DNA of 64,000 nt, from positions 1,054,001 through 1,118,000 of the forward strand of contig NZ_CP053904.1 of NCBI RefSeq assembly GCF_013256425.1. Reading direction: 5' to 3'. Made by a program: the position numbers and the translations under genes. Position 1 is the stretch's first letter. Each line of letters starts with the position of its first letter. This DNA comes from Hymenobacter sp. BRD67. GTDB taxonomy: Bacteria > Bacteroidota > Bacteroidia > Cytophagales > Hymenobacteraceae. The notes under the pieces were generated by a model that worked only from the letters and a program-made list of their open reading frames with translations, was not told where the DNA came from and ran no database searches. This document shows, piece after piece, positions 18,313 to 27,930 of the stretch.

Positions 18313-19215
18313 ATGCGTCTGTCACCGTCCTTGCTTCTTCTGTTGCCTGCTGTCTACCTCACTAGCTGTGCCGCCTCCCAAAAGGCGGCGCAAACTGATG
18401 CCGGCAAGCAGCAGCCTGTCATTGCCAGCAAAGCGCCCAGCCGCTACGTAGAAACAATGCCCACCATCGACGGGCGGGCCACTGAGTGGACCGACTCGCT
18501 GCAGTACGATTCGAACAGCCACTTGCAGTACCAGGTGCTCAACGATGCCCGCTACGTGTATGTGCGTCTGAAAGCCAACGACATGCCTACCCAGGCCAAG
18601 CTCGTGTACCTGGGCACCATCGTGTGGCTCGACTCGACCGGCCGCAACCAGCAGCAGCTGGGCGTGCGCTTCCCACTGGCCATCGACCTGAACTCTATCA
18701 AGGGTCCGGCCGAGCGGCCCGTGGGAGCTATGGGCCCATCGGCCGCTGAGCGCCAGGCCGAGCACATTACCCGCCTGCGCGAAGCCATTGCCGGTGACCA
18801 CGAAATGGAGCTGCTCAATTACAGAGGCAGCAAAGAGCCGGTCCTGACCGATTCAGAATCGAAGCTGGGGGTGAAAGCTGCCCTGGGTATTGATAGCCGC
18901 AACAACCTGATTTACGAGCTGGCGGTGCCGCTGCGGCTCATTTATCGCCGGGTGCCGGCGCTGGCCAGCGGCCAGGCGGCCACGGTGGGCGTGTGGGTGG
19001 CTGGCCAGCGGCCGAAAGTGCCCGCCGGTACCAGCAGCCAGTCTTCCGATATGAGCGTAGTTGGCCCGCAGCGCGGCGGGTATGGTGGTGGCTACGGGGG
19101 TGGCATGCGCGGTGGTGGCTACGGCGGTGGTATGCGCAGCGGAGCCATGCGCGGAGGCGGCGATACCTTCCAGACCTTCACGCTGAAAACCAGCGCCCAG
19201 CTTAGCGGTAAATAA
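18313..19215 (+). CDS. lipoprotein with CBM9/DOMON-like domain and Gly-rich tail
   Basis: The 300-residue protein starts MRLSPSLLLLLPAVYLTSCA, a lipoprotein signal with the lipobox Cys at 19. The mature part begins PTIDGRATEWTDSLQYD, the usual opening of carbohydrate-binding-9-like or DOMON-like beta-sandwich domains, which carries on through VYVRLKANDM and FPLAIDL. The C-terminus (about 255-285) is a Gly-, Tyr-, Met- and Arg-rich stretch with repeated GGGYGG units. ATG at 18313 is chosen because of the signal and the promoter box at 18281. Ligand and role are unknown. Confidence 0.75.
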   Translation: MRLSPSLLLLLPAVYLTSCAASQKAAQTDAGKQQPVIASKAPSRYVETMPTIDGRATEWTDSLQYDSNSHLQYQVLNDARYVYVRLKANDMPTQAKLVYLGTIVWLDSTGRNQQQLGVRFPLAIDLNSIKGPAERPVGAMGPSAAERQAEHITRLREAIAGDHEMELLNYRGSKEPVLTDSESKLGVKAALGIDSRNNLIYELAVPLRLIYRRVPALASGQAATVGVWVAGQRPKVPAGTSSQSSDMSVVGPQRGGYGGGYGGGMRGGGYGGGMRSGAMRGGGDTFQTFTLKTSAQLSGK

Positions 19216-19322
19216 GGCCGTTTGACTATTGCGCTGCTCCTGCATTAGCAAGCTGCTGAAAGAACGTCAGGCGTAGCTCTGCCGAACAATACCCGATTTC
19301 TGGTTCCGTCAATGACACTCCT

Positions 19323-19684
19323 ATGCAGGTTATTAATCTCACCGAAAAATTTGGGTGCTTTACCGGCCACTGGCACCCGCACATCGTAGCTGACCTCAAC
19401 GACCAGCACATTAAGCTGGCCAAAGTACAGGGGGAATTTATCTGGCACCAGCACGAGGCCGAAGATGAGTTATTTATCGTCATAAAGGGCCAGCTTCACA
19501 TTGACTTCCGCGACCAGCCCACGGCGGTGCTCAACGCGGGGGAAATCCTGGTTGTGCCCCGCGGGTAGAGCACCGCCCCCACGCGCGCGAAGAAACCTGG
19601 ATTATGCTCGTTGAGCCGCAAGCTACCCGCCACACCGGTACTGTGGAGCACGCCCTCACCCGCCACGAGCTACCCCGCATTTAG
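19323..19684 (+). pseudogene. cupin-domain protein, frameshifted
   Basis: A small single-domain cupin. The first part shows GEFIWHQHEAEDELFIVIKG (metal-binding His-His-Glu motif) and then LNAGEILVVPRG; the second conserved His falls just after the break. Adding one G to the GGG at 19563-19565 continues as VEHRPHAREETWIMLVEP and ends at the TAG of 19682-19684, giving 120 residues. Such proteins are often annotated as mannose-6-phosphate-isomerase-like, without known activity. The shift is probably an error of the kind seen elsewhere in the window. Confidence 0.75.
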
Positions 19685-20264
19685 CCCGGCCGTGCTTTGC
19701 TACAGCGGCTGGCCCGGAGCATTTTGCTGCGGGTGATTGGCCAGGCGCATAGTGCCGGGCGCAGGCGCTGGCTAAAAGTGCCGTTCGCAATGAAATGCCT
19801 CGAACACAAACCTTGGGCTTTGCGTACTCACTTCAAGCGTGTCACTCGTAAACTCACCTGCCGCTTCAAAAGGCAGCCCGTTACGGTGAAGCTGCCAAGC
19901 AACAGGACATAACATGTGTGTAAACCGGGCAGTCATGCTAATCGCAGTCAGCATAGTTTTCTTGTGCCCGAGCGGGTGGTGTTTGTTTAATGAATATTAA
20001 ATAGTAGCTATGTTTTCCGGCGTTGCTGACGTATCACCAGCAACGCCTTAGCAAATAGAGTGAGGCAGAAAAAGTGAGATTGGCCTTCGCATTCCGGTAC
20101 GGGAGCTTACTCCATATGAGAGATGAATGGGTTGATATAACGTTTGAAATCAACAAGTTAATTAAATATTGACCGGCCGATTCTGGGTGTGCCTGGTATG
20201 CATTGTTCCTTGCTATTGTCTAGTCGCTGTTGGCAAGCGTCCTAACCACTGTTCCATTGCCTTT
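19685..20264. other. intergenic region without a recognisable gene
   Basis: About 580 bases, more AT-rich to the right. Short open frames exist on both strands (for example 19772-19954 minus), but none resembles a known protein. A perfect 10-bp hairpin (20019-20028 with 20038-20047) has no T-run and is of unknown role. The promoter of the respiratory operon must lie in the right part, but I see no clear TAnnTTTG box. Confidence 0.5.
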
Positions 20265-21194
20265 ATGCGCTCTATTTTCTCGGCGGCTACCCAGGAGGCC
20301 GCGCGGCTAAATCGGCTCGACACTTACTTCATAGTGGCGGCGCTGGCCGTGCTGCTGCTGGTGACTTACCTGGTCGTGTACACGTCGCTGAAGTTTCGGG
20401 ATAAGGGCAATGGCATCGAGCCGAAGCAGGAATCGACCAACCTCAGGTTGGAAATGCTCATGATTGGCGGGCCAACGGTGCTGGTAGTCGGCTTCTTTTT
20501 TCTGACCATTACCACGACCAGCGCCATTCTGCCGCCCGCCGGCACCACAACTCCGGTGGTGCTTATCACGGGCCATCAGTGGTGGTGGGAGTTTAGGTAT
20601 CCGGGCACGAACGTGCAGACAGCCAATGAAGTGCACCTGCCCGTGGGCCAGCGGCTGCTAGTGTTGGGCACCTCGGCCGATGTGGTACACGACTGGTGGG
20701 TGCCCTCGTTCGGCCTGAAGATGGACCTGATACCCGGCTTGCGCAACCACGTATGGGTAACCATCAAAAAACCAGGAATTTATGAGGGAGCGTGCAGCGA
20801 GTTTTGCGGCCAGCAGCACGCCTGGATGCGTATCCGGGTGGTGGCCCAGACGCCCGCCGACTACGCCCGGTGGCTGCAGGCGGCGGCGCGGCCTGCGGTG
20901 GCCGCCCCTTCCGATTCGCTGGCCCGCGTGGGCGGGGCACTGTTTGCGCATTACGCCTGTAGCAGCTGCCACCAGGTGCGGGGCACGCTCGCCGCCGGCC
21001 AGCAGGGGCCCGACCTCACACACTTTGGCAGCCGGAGCACCATGCTGGCGGGCCTGCTCCCGAACACGCCCCAAAACGTGACCCGCTGGCTCACCGACCC
21101 GCAGGCCGTGAAGCCGGGCGCGCACATGCCCCGGTTCATTTTTGGCCGCGACAGCATTCAGGCGCTGACCGCGTATTTAACTCAACTAAAATAA
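20265..21194 (+). CDS. coxB: cytochrome c oxidase subunit II with fused cytochrome c
   Basis: The 309-residue subunit has two N-terminal membrane helices (about 21-41 and 65-85). A cupredoxin domain carries the CuA site: His142, then Cys177, Glu179, Cys181, His185 and Met188 in CSEFCGQQHAWM. A C-terminal cytochrome c domain has the haem motif CSSCH at 232-236 and an axial Met in GAHMPRF. This makes the enzyme caa3-type. It accepts electrons from a quinol:cytochrome c reductase and passes them to subunit I. ATG at 20265 is preferred over a TTG at 20169, which adds a non-homologous stretch. Confidence 0.93.
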   Translation: MRSIFSAATQEAARLNRLDTYFIVAALAVLLLVTYLVVYTSLKFRDKGNGIEPKQESTNLRLEMLMIGGPTVLVVGFFFLTITTTSAILPPAGTTTPVVLITGHQWWWEFRYPGTNVQTANEVHLPVGQRLLVLGTSADVVHDWWVPSFGLKMDLIPGLRNHVWVTIKKPGIYEGACSEFCGQQHAWMRIRVVAQTPADYARWLQAAARPAVAAPSDSLARVGGALFAHYACSSCHQVRGTLAAGQQGPDLTHFGSRSTMLAGLLPNTPQNVTRWLTDPQAVKPGAHMPRFIFGRDSIQALTAYLTQLK

Positions 21195-21197
21195 GTT

Positions 21198-22903
21198 ATG
21201 GCTGCGCAACCCGTACTGGTGCCCGAACCCGCCGAAGCGCTGCCCGACCTCGACCTTGGGGGCGACCAGGGCCTGCTGCAGTGGATTTCATCGGTCGACC
21301 ACAAGCAGATTGGGATTATGTACCTCTGGGTGGCGCTGCTGTTTATGCTCATCGGCGGGGTCGAAGTCCTGCTTATGCGGGTGCAGCTGGCGGTACCCAA
21401 AAACACGTTTATGGGGCCGGAAATCTACAACCAGCTCTTTACCATGCACGGCACCACGATGATATTCTTCGTGGCCATGCCCGCCATTTTTGGCTTTGCC
21501 ACCTACCTCGTGCCGCTTATGATTGGGGCCAACGAGATGGCTTTTCCCCGCCTGAACGCGCTGAGTTTGTGGGTAACATTTTTTGGCGGACTGCTGCTGT
21601 ATTTCAGCTTTCTGGCGGGCGGCGCACCCGATGCGGGGTGGTTCAACTACGCCCCGCTCAATCAGTATAACTATTCCTTCAGGCCGGGCATCGACTACTA
21701 CTGCGCAGGACTGCTGCTGGCCGGCATCGGCACCGTATCGGCAGCCTGCAATTTTGTAGTTACCATTCTGCGCTATCGGGTGCCGGGCATGGGCCTCAAG
21801 CAGCTGCCCGTTTTCGTATGGATGATGCTGATTGACTCGTTTCTCATCATCTTTTCGTTTCCGGCCCTGAACGCGGCGCTGGCCATGCTGCTGCTTGACC
21901 GGCAGTTGCACGCGCACTTCTTCGACGTGCATGCGGGCGGCTCGGCGCTGCTGTGGCAGCACCTGTTCTGGCTGTTTGGGCACCCGGAAGTATATATCGT
22001 TATCCTGCCTTCGTTCGGCATCCTGTCGGAGGTGTTTGCGGTGTTTTCGCGCAAGCCGATTTTTGGCTATTCCTTCATCGTGGGCTCGGGCATAGCCATT
22101 GGCTTACTGGCTTTTGGTGTCTGGATTCACCACATGCTGGCGGTGGGCCTGGGCAACGTGGTCAACGGCTTTTTTTCGGCCAGCAGTATGCTCATCGGCA
22201 TCCCGACGGGCATCAAAATCTTCAACTGGCTAGCTACGATGCACGGCGGCTCGCTGCGCTTTTCCACGGCCATGAAATTCGCGGTGGCTTTTCTGGTCGA
22301 GTTTACGATTGGCGGGCTGAGCGGCATCGCCTTCGCCATCGTGCCGATTGACCTGCAGCTCACGGACACGTATTTTGTGGTGGCGCACATCCACTACGTA
22401 TTTATCGGGGCACCCTGTTTGGGCTGCTGGCGGGCTTGTTCTACTGGTTTCCGAAGATGAGCGGGCGGCAGCTGAGTGAGCGGCTGGGTAGCTGGTTTTT
22501 CTGGCTATTCGTTATTGGCTTCAATGGTACTTTTCTGGTGCAGCACGTGCTGGGCACCCTGGGCATGCCGCGCCGCGTGTACACCTACCCCAACATGCCC
22601 GGCTGGGGCACCCTAAACATGGTTTCGACCATCGGCGGCTTCCTGATGGGAGCGGCTACGCTGCTGCTGGTATATATGGTAATAAAGGCCATCCGAAGCG
22701 GGCCGGCCGCCACCTCCGACCCCTGGGACGCGTTTACGCTGGAGTGGAGCACCGCCTCGCCACCGCCGCTGCAGAATTTTGACCGCGTGGTGCCCGTGCG
22801 CAGCGCCCGCCCCTTCCGCGACCTCAAGCGCCCCGGCGACGCAGATTGGCTTAAACCCGGTAAAAAAGAAGGCTACCATGAAAGAGAACAGTCTGTTGAT
22901 TAA
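21198..22903 (+). pseudogene. coxA: cytochrome c oxidase subunit I, frameshifted
   Basis: Catalytic haem-copper subunit. Visible features are a haem-ligand region MHGTTMIFFVAMPA, the CuB/cross-link motif WLFGHPEVYIVILP, the CuB His pair in WIHHMLAVG, and the haem ligands in VVAHIHYVF. The frame stops being family-like after HIHYVFIG. One extra G in the GGGG at 22407-22410 joins IGGTLFGLLAGLFYWFPKM and restores 568 residues. As the central oxidase gene of a complete operon it is unlikely to be truly dead. It starts 3 bases after coxB and overlaps coxC by 26 bases. Confidence 0.9.
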
Positions 22904-23444
22904 GCTGGTAGTAGCGACCGAGACGATATTTTTCGCGTCACTGCTCATGGCTTTCGTCTATTTTTCGCTCGCGCCGGGTTTCCGGCAGCAGCAGCTGGCG
23001 GCGCTCGACCTGCGTAGCACGGGCGGGTTTACGGTGCTGCTCTTTGCCAGCAGCTTTACCTATATGCGGGCCGAAGCCAGCTACCGACAAGGGGCACCGG
23101 GCCGGCTCAAGGGCTGGCTACTGGCCACTATCGGGCTGGGGGCGCTGTTTCTGCTGGGGCAGGCACGGGAGTTTCGGGGGCTGTTTGCCCGGCACGTCGA
23201 CATTGCCAGCAACACCTTTGGTACCAGCTTTTTTACGCTCACCGGCTTTCACGGGCTGCACATGCTGGCCGGGCTGGTGGTGCTCAGTATCTTGGTGGGT
23301 CGGGCCTTTGCCGGCGATTTCAATCAGCCCAACTTATCCGTGCTCAGTGCAGTAGGTATCTACTGGCACTTTGTGGACATCGTGTGGGCAGTGGTGTTTT
23401 CGGTGGTTTATGTATTGCCTCACTTTACCCATTTTGGCTCATGA
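22878..23444 (+). CDS. coxC: cytochrome c oxidase subunit III
   Basis: The 188-residue membrane protein has five helices, the length expected for the short subunit III of bacterial oxidases. ATETIFFASLLMAF near residue 13 and IYWHFVDIVWAVVF near the C-terminus are diagnostic. HGLHMLAGLVVL in the middle matches the family. ATG at 22878 lies inside the end of coxA. The stop overlaps the ctaG start in the form ATGA, which suggests translational coupling. Confidence 0.9.
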   Translation: MKENSLLIKLVVATETIFFASLLMAFVYFSLAPGFRQQQLAALDLRSTGGFTVLLFASSFTYMRAEASYRQGAPGRLKGWLLATIGLGALFLLGQAREFRGLFARHVDIASNTFGTSFFTLTGFHGLHMLAGLVVLSILVGRAFAGDFNQPNLSVLSAVGIYWHFVDIVWAVVFSVVYVLPHFTHFGS

Positions 23445-24266
23445 ATACGTCCGTCTGGTGGCAGTGGTATTTCAGCCCGGGCTGCTTTTGCTGGTAACGG
23501 GCTTGGCGGCGGCCTACTACTGGCTGGCTGGCGGGCGCTGGCAAGCGCGGGGTGGGGTGTATTTCGCGGGGCTGGCGCTGTTTGCGCTGGCCGAGCTGTC
23601 GCCGCTGCACTACCTGGGAATGCACGCGCTGTTCAGCGCCCACATGGTGGTACACATCGTGGTGCTGCTGCTGAGCGGGCCGCTGCTGGTACTGGGCCTG
23701 CCGCCGCAGCCGGTGCCGGCCGCCGAGCGGGGCTGGCCCGGTTTTCGGGTTGGCTGCGCGGGCGCGAGTGGCTGGCCTGGGGCGCGGGCGTGGGCATTAT
23801 GTGGGGGCTGCACGTGCCGGCCGTATTCGATGCCTCATTTACTGCTATGCAAAACGTATTCAACCCCTTGCCCGTGCTGCACGCGGGCGCGATGCTGCTG
23901 GCGGGGGCGCTGTTTAGCTGGCCGCTGTTTGGGCCGGTGCCGGCGCAGCACCTACACCCGCTGGCAGGGGTGGGGTACCTGTTTACGGCCTGCGTAGCCT
24001 GCTCACTGCTGGGGCTGCTCCTTACTTTCGCCCCGGCCGATACCTACCAGCATTACGCCCGCGCCTCCTGGTGCGGCACTGCCAGCCTGGCCCCCGACTA
24101 CGCCACGAATGCCTGGGGCCTCAGCCTGGCCGACGACCAGCAGCTGGCGGGGCTGATTATGTGGGTTCCATGCTGCTTCATCTACCTGAGCGGCTGTGTG
24201 TTTTTGCTGGCGCGGTACTTTGGGGCGGAGCAGGAAACAGTTTCAGCGGCGGCTTTGGTGGGGTGA
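23441..24266 (+). pseudogene. CtaG-like caa3 oxidase assembly protein, two frameshifts
   Basis: Multi-helix membrane protein of the caa3_CtaG family, which is associated with copper insertion or assembly of caa3 oxidases. Family features are HYLGMHALFSAHMVVH and the later blocks WGLHVPAVFDASF and FNPLPVLHAGAML. Two separate shifts occur: one G is missing at the GGG of 23479-23481 and another at the GGGG of 23729-23732. Restoring both gives 275 residues beginning MNTSVWWQWYFSPG. The start overlaps the coxC stop by 4 bases. Position within the oxidase operon supports the assembly role. Confidence 0.8.
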
Positions 24267-24316
24267 GGCGCGGTAGGGTTGTCCTGAGAACGATTTACTT
24301 ATGACCATTTATTTCT

Positions 24317-24529
24317 ATGTCCGAAGCTAATGCTGCCCCGCCGCCTGCCGAGTGGCCCAAGGCCCGCCCGGAAAAGCTGCCGAAGCCCACGTACTGGCCG
24401 TTTTTTCTGGCGATGGGGCTCGCCTTTATCTTTTGGGGGCTGCTCACTACCTGGGTAATCCTGGTAGCGGGGCTGCTCATTTTTGCCATTGCCCTGGGGG
24501 GCTGGATTTCCATTCTACGCCATGAGTGA
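24317..24529 (+). CDS. small membrane subunit of the oxidase operon (subunit IV-like)
   Basis: The 70-residue protein has a Pro-rich N-terminus (residues 1-26) and two hydrophobic segments, YWPFFLAMGLAFIFWG and VILVAGLLIFAIALGG. Size and position between ctaG and the Rieske gene fit a small subunit IV-like accessory protein of caa3 oxidase. The sequence alone does not prove this. Its stop overlaps the Rieske gene by 8 bases. Confidence 0.7.
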   Translation: MSEANAAPPPAEWPKARPEKLPKPTYWPFFLAMGLAFIFWGLLTTWVILVAGLLIFAIALGGWISILRHE

Positions 24530-25055
24530 AACCGACAATACTGCTCCCGGCCCGACTGCCGAAGATGAGCCGCGCCGCGATTTTCTGGTAAAGCTGAGCC
24601 TGGGGCTGGGCGGTGTGGCCGCGCTGGCCGTGGGCGTGCCCGTGGTGAGCGCGCTGCTGGCCCCGCTGCTCCAGGCCGACCCCCAAACCTGGCGCAAGGT
24701 GGGCACGCTGGCCGATTTTGACATCGGCTCGACGCATCTCGTCAAGTTTGAGAATGCCAACCCGGTAGCGTGGTCAGGGGTATCGAGCGAGTCGGCAGCA
24801 TGGCTGCGGCGCGACTCGGCCACGGCGTTCACGGCCTTCTCGGTCAACTGCGCCCACCTTGGCTGCCCGGTGCGCTGGGAGCCGGGCGCGGGCCTGTTTA
24901 TGTGTCCCTGCCACGGTGGCATCTATTACAAGGATGGGAGCGTGGCTGCCGGCCCGCCACCGCGCGGCCTCACGCAGTACCACATCCGGATTTCCGGCCA
25001 CGATGTGGAGCTGCTCACGGCTCCCATTCCCATCACCGATATCACCGCCTCCTGA
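24522..25055 (+). CDS. Rieske 2Fe-2S protein
   Basis: The 177-residue protein has an N-terminal DEPRRDFLVKLSLG followed by a hydrophobic helix, which looks like a twin-Arg-type membrane anchor. The Rieske cluster motifs are CAHLGC and CPCHGG: each supplies one Cys and one His, and the remaining Cys pair can form the stabilising disulphide. It transfers electrons from quinol to the cytochrome c part of a bc-type complex. ATG at 24522 overlaps the small upstream gene by 8 bases, and the cytochrome b gene follows after 12 bases. This makes it the Rieske subunit of the same operon. Confidence 0.9.
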   Translation: MSETDNTAPGPTAEDEPRRDFLVKLSLGLGGVAALAVGVPVVSALLAPLLQADPQTWRKVGTLADFDIGSTHLVKFENANPVAWSGVSSESAAWLRRDSATAFTAFSVNCAHLGCPVRWEPGAGLFMCPCHGGIYYKDGSVAAGPPPRGLTQYHIRISGHDVELLTAPIPITDITAS

Positions 25056-25067
25056 CCCGCGCCGCCC

Positions 25068-26458
25068 ATGAAGATTTTACGCTCTATCGGGGCCTGGCTG
25101 GACGACCGTCTGGGGATTTCGGATACGATTATGCCGCTGGCCCGGCACCTGGTACCGCCGGGGGCCAAGTGGAGCTACGTGTTTGGGAGTGCGGCGATGT
25201 TTTGTCTTATCCTGCAGGTGGTTACGGGGTTAGCCCTCACGCTGCTTTACCAGCCTACCTCGTCGGAAGCCTATCAGTCGCTACAGTTTATTACCCACCA
25301 GGCGGTGTTTGGGCGCACGCTGCGGGCCATCCATTACTTCGGGGCGTCGGGCATGGTGCTGCTGGTGGGCGTACATATGATGCGGGTGTACATCACGGCC
25401 TCCTACAAGTTTCCGCGGGAGATGAGCTGGATAAGCGGGGTATTTCTGCTGTTTCTGACCCTGGCGATGGGCTTCACCGGGCAGCTGCTGCGCTGGGATT
25501 CCAATGGCGTGTGGTCGGCGGTGGTGGCGGCCGAGCAGGTGGGGCGCATTCCGGTTATCGGCACCTACGTGGCGCGGCTGCTGCTGGGCGGCGATACCAT
25601 CGGTGGGCAGTCGCTGAGCCGGTTTTACTCTTACCACACGCTGCTGTTCCCGGGGCTGCTGCTGGGGCTGGTGGGCTTTCACCTCTACCTGGTTATCCGC
25701 AACGGCGTATCGGAGCCGCCGGTGGCTGGCCGGCCCGTCGACCCCAAAACCTACCGGCAGTGGTACCAGGCCATGCTGAAGAAAGTGGGCGTGCCCTTCT
25801 GGCCCAATGCTGCCTGGCGCGACACGCTGTTTGGGGCCGTCGTTATCCTCAGCATCTTCGGGCTGGCCCTGCTGTATGGCCCGCCTGAGCTAACCACGCC
25901 GCCCTCGCCGGCCACCATCAACACCAACCCGGCCCCCGACTGGTACCTGCTGCCCGTGTTCGCGCTTTTTGCGCTCATGCCCGCCAAAATAGAGTCCTAC
26001 GTCATTTTTATCGGTCCTATCCTCACCGTGATAGGGCTGCTGGCGCTGCCCTTCGTGTCGAACGCGGGCGAGCGCAGCCCGTTGCGGCGGCCCTGGGCGG
26101 TGTTTGGCTCGTTGTGCGTAGTGGTGTTTGTAGGGGCACTGCTGCTGCTGGGCGAGCAGGCACCGTGGTCGCCCAAGTTTACGGCCCAGCCGCTCACGGC
26201 TGGGCTCGTGCATTCCAGCGACCCGCAGGTAGTGGCCGGCAGCGCGTTATTTTACAACAAAGGCTGCCTCTACTGCCACCTCATCGACGGCCACGGCGGC
26301 CGGCGCGGCCCGAGCTAACGGAGGTGGGCCGCCGCCTCACGCCCGGCGAGCTGGAAATCCGCATCGTGAACGGCGGCGGCAACATGCCCGCCTATGGCGG
26401 GGTGGTTTCTAAAAAGGAGCTGGCCGCGCTGGTCGCATTTTTGGGCACGCGCAAGTAG
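25068..26458 (+). pseudogene. cytochrome b with C-terminal cytochrome c, frameshifted
   Basis: Full-length cytochrome b with the haem-ligand helices (IHYFGASGMVLLVGVHMMR, and YHTLLFPGLLLGLVGFH) and the quinol-site block TNPAPDWYLLPVFALF, a variant of the PEW motif region. After several more helices a cytochrome c domain follows with CLYCH near residue 402. The frame breaks right after this haem motif at the CCC of 26309-26311. One more C gives GPELTEVGRRLTPGELE and the axial Met region GNMPAYGG, for 463 residues in total. A b-c fusion next to a Rieske gene defines a quinol:cytochrome c reductase without a separate cytochrome c1. Confidence 0.88.
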
Positions 26459-26510
26459 GCAATGCGCCGCAGTTGGAGCAGTTCCCAATACGTCATCCCA
26501 TACTTCGCCT

Positions 26511-26554
26511 AAAAAAATGCTGTAAGTACCTGTGCCAGTGGCCTAGGTACTTAC
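26511..26554 (-). terminator. terminator for the universal stress protein gene
   Basis: A perfect 10-bp stem (26522-26531 with 26545-26554) is followed on the minus strand by seven T residues. It lies just past the minus-strand stop at 26564. Confidence 0.75.
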
Positions 26555-26563
26555 GGCCGGCCG

Positions 26564-27460
26564 TTACGCGCCGGGCTGCATAAAGTGGTAGGTCAGTACG
26601 GGTGGCAGGGCATGTGTGGCCACGATATCAGCAATGCCGGCGTGCAGGAAGCTGCTCAGGCCGGAGTGGTGATACGTGGGCAGTACTACCAGGCTGGCCT
26701 GTACCTGCTGGGCATACTGCTCGATACCCGTGCTTATCTCATCGGCATTTATCGAGGCTACCTGGCAATGCGTGAGCTGATGGCGCTTGGCAAATACCTG
26801 CATCTGCTGTTTGGTTGCCTCATCATTACCATTCGTGGCTACGTGCAACAGGTGCAGGGTAGCGTCTGGGAAAGCCGTCAGCACGGGTTGCAGGCCCGCA
26901 AAAGCACTATCGGCATCGGCCGAAAAGTCCGATGGAAAAACGATGGTGCGCATGTCGAAGGCGGCTTGCGGCGGCTTCACGGCCAGTACCGGGCAGGGAG
27001 CCAGGCGAATAGTGCGCTCGACATGCGAGCCCAGAAAGAAGTTCTCGGTGCCCCCGTGGTTTTGCACACCCATCACCACCAGGTCGCTGCCGTGTTTCTG
27101 AATGGCCCTCAGAATGCCATCGCTGAGGTCGGCCACTTCTACCGTATCCTGTACCGGCACGTCGGCGGCCAGGGTGGCGGCCTCGTCTTTCAGTATGTGC
27201 ATCCGGTGCTTGGTGGCCTGCATCAATTTCAGCACAAAGAGCCCCTGCATACCACTGTTGCCGCCGCCGCTGTTGGGCATGATGCCGCCGTGAACGGGTG
27301 CGCCAAATGTGCTGAAATTGCCCGTTTCCGTGGGTTCCTGGCCTTCCAGCACATAAAGCAGCGTCACGTTGCCGCCTGTATGCTTGGCTAGCTGCAAAGC
27401 CACCTCATAGGCATGATGAGCCTCGGGCGAGAAATCGGTAGGAACCAGGATATTTTTCAT
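26564..27460 (-). CDS. tandem universal stress protein
   Basis: A 298-residue protein of two Usp domains, each about 140 residues. The first starts MKNILVPTDFSPEAHHAYEV and ends with the nucleotide-loop-like GVQNHGGTENFFLGSHVERT (a G-2x-G-9x-G-S/T variant). The second starts TIVFPSDFSADADSAF and ends LPTYHHSGLSSFLHAGIADI. Tandem UspA proteins are common in Bacteroidota near respiratory genes and respond to energy or oxygen stress, but the role here is inferred. ATG at 27460 is preferred to the longer frame. Confidence 0.87.
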   Translation of the reverse strand: MKNILVPTDFSPEAHHAYEVALQLAKHTGGNVTLLYVLEGQEPTETGNFSTFGAPVHGGIMPNSGGGNSGMQGLFVLKLMQATKHRMHILKDEAATLAADVPVQDTVEVADLSDGILRAIQKHGSDLVVMGVQNHGGTENFFLGSHVERTIRLAPCPVLAVKPPQAAFDMRTIVFPSDFSADADSAFAGLQPVLTAFPDATLHLLHVATNGNDEATKQQMQVFAKRHQLTHCQVASINADEISTGIEQYAQQVQASLVVLPTYHHSGLSSFLHAGIADIVATHALPPVLTYHFMQPGA

Positions 27461-27611
27461 ACGGCTTGGGGCTAAAAGAGTCAAAAGCGGTTGCCACTGC
27501 CACCGCTACCCCTTCTACGGTAGATGGCATTGAAACAATAAGCTCCTGATTAAAAATTATTTATAGCTCATCCAATATTCAGCTTCAGCCTCTTAGTCAT
27601 GGTATCGTAGG

Positions 27612-27628
27612 GCGGACTTTCAGTCCGC
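27612..27628. repeat. short perfect palindrome GCGGACT-TTC-AGTCCGC
   Basis: A 7-bp stem with a 3-base loop. No T-run follows, so it is not an obvious terminator. Confidence 0.5.
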
Positions 27629-27718
27629 ACGTTAGTTTACGCGGCTGTTCACTGATTCCAAAACCGCTCCAGGTTAATGTTAATAATAATATTATATATT
27701 TATTATATGTTACTTCGG

Positions 27719-27804
27719 CGTCCACTTGTCGAAGCATCTCTGCCGCTTCATCCGGGTCCATTCAATGGGAGCGGTAGCGAGGCTTCCTGTCGGTCAGCCG
27801 GACG
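27719..27804. repeat. long imperfect palindrome of the AGAACGTC family
   Basis: The two arms pair imperfectly over about 35 bases. The inner part pairs GAAGCATCTCTGCCGCT with the complement of AGCGGTAGCGAGGCTTC. Read on the minus strand, the outer end begins AGAACGTCCGGC, like the shorter hairpins at 35815 and 42601. Confidence 0.55.
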
Positions 27805-27930
27805 TTCTTTAATGACTGCTTGGTTACCTCTGCACAAGTACATAAAGAGCAGAAGGCATCAAAAAGCAGGGATAGCCCTCCTCTTTCGGGTAGACCAGGC
27901 AGAAGCCAGGGTGTTTGGCAACGAGTAGGT

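Larger units (their letters stand above)
27461..27930. other. intergenic region with palindromic repeats
   Basis: About 470 bases without a credible gene. It holds a short GCGGACT/AGTCCGC hairpin (27612-27628), a strongly AT-rich run (27675-27710) and a long imperfect palindrome (27719-27804). A plus-strand open frame at 27677-27928 crosses the palindrome and is not protein-like. Confidence 0.6.

Noticed and set aside
19772..19954. 60-codon minus-strand frame with a phrase like a real protein
   Set aside because: No start context, no family and no partner gene. It could be a fragment but I cannot support it.
27677..27928. 83-codon plus-strand frame
   Set aside because: It crosses an AT-rich tract and a palindrome and has no protein-like pattern.
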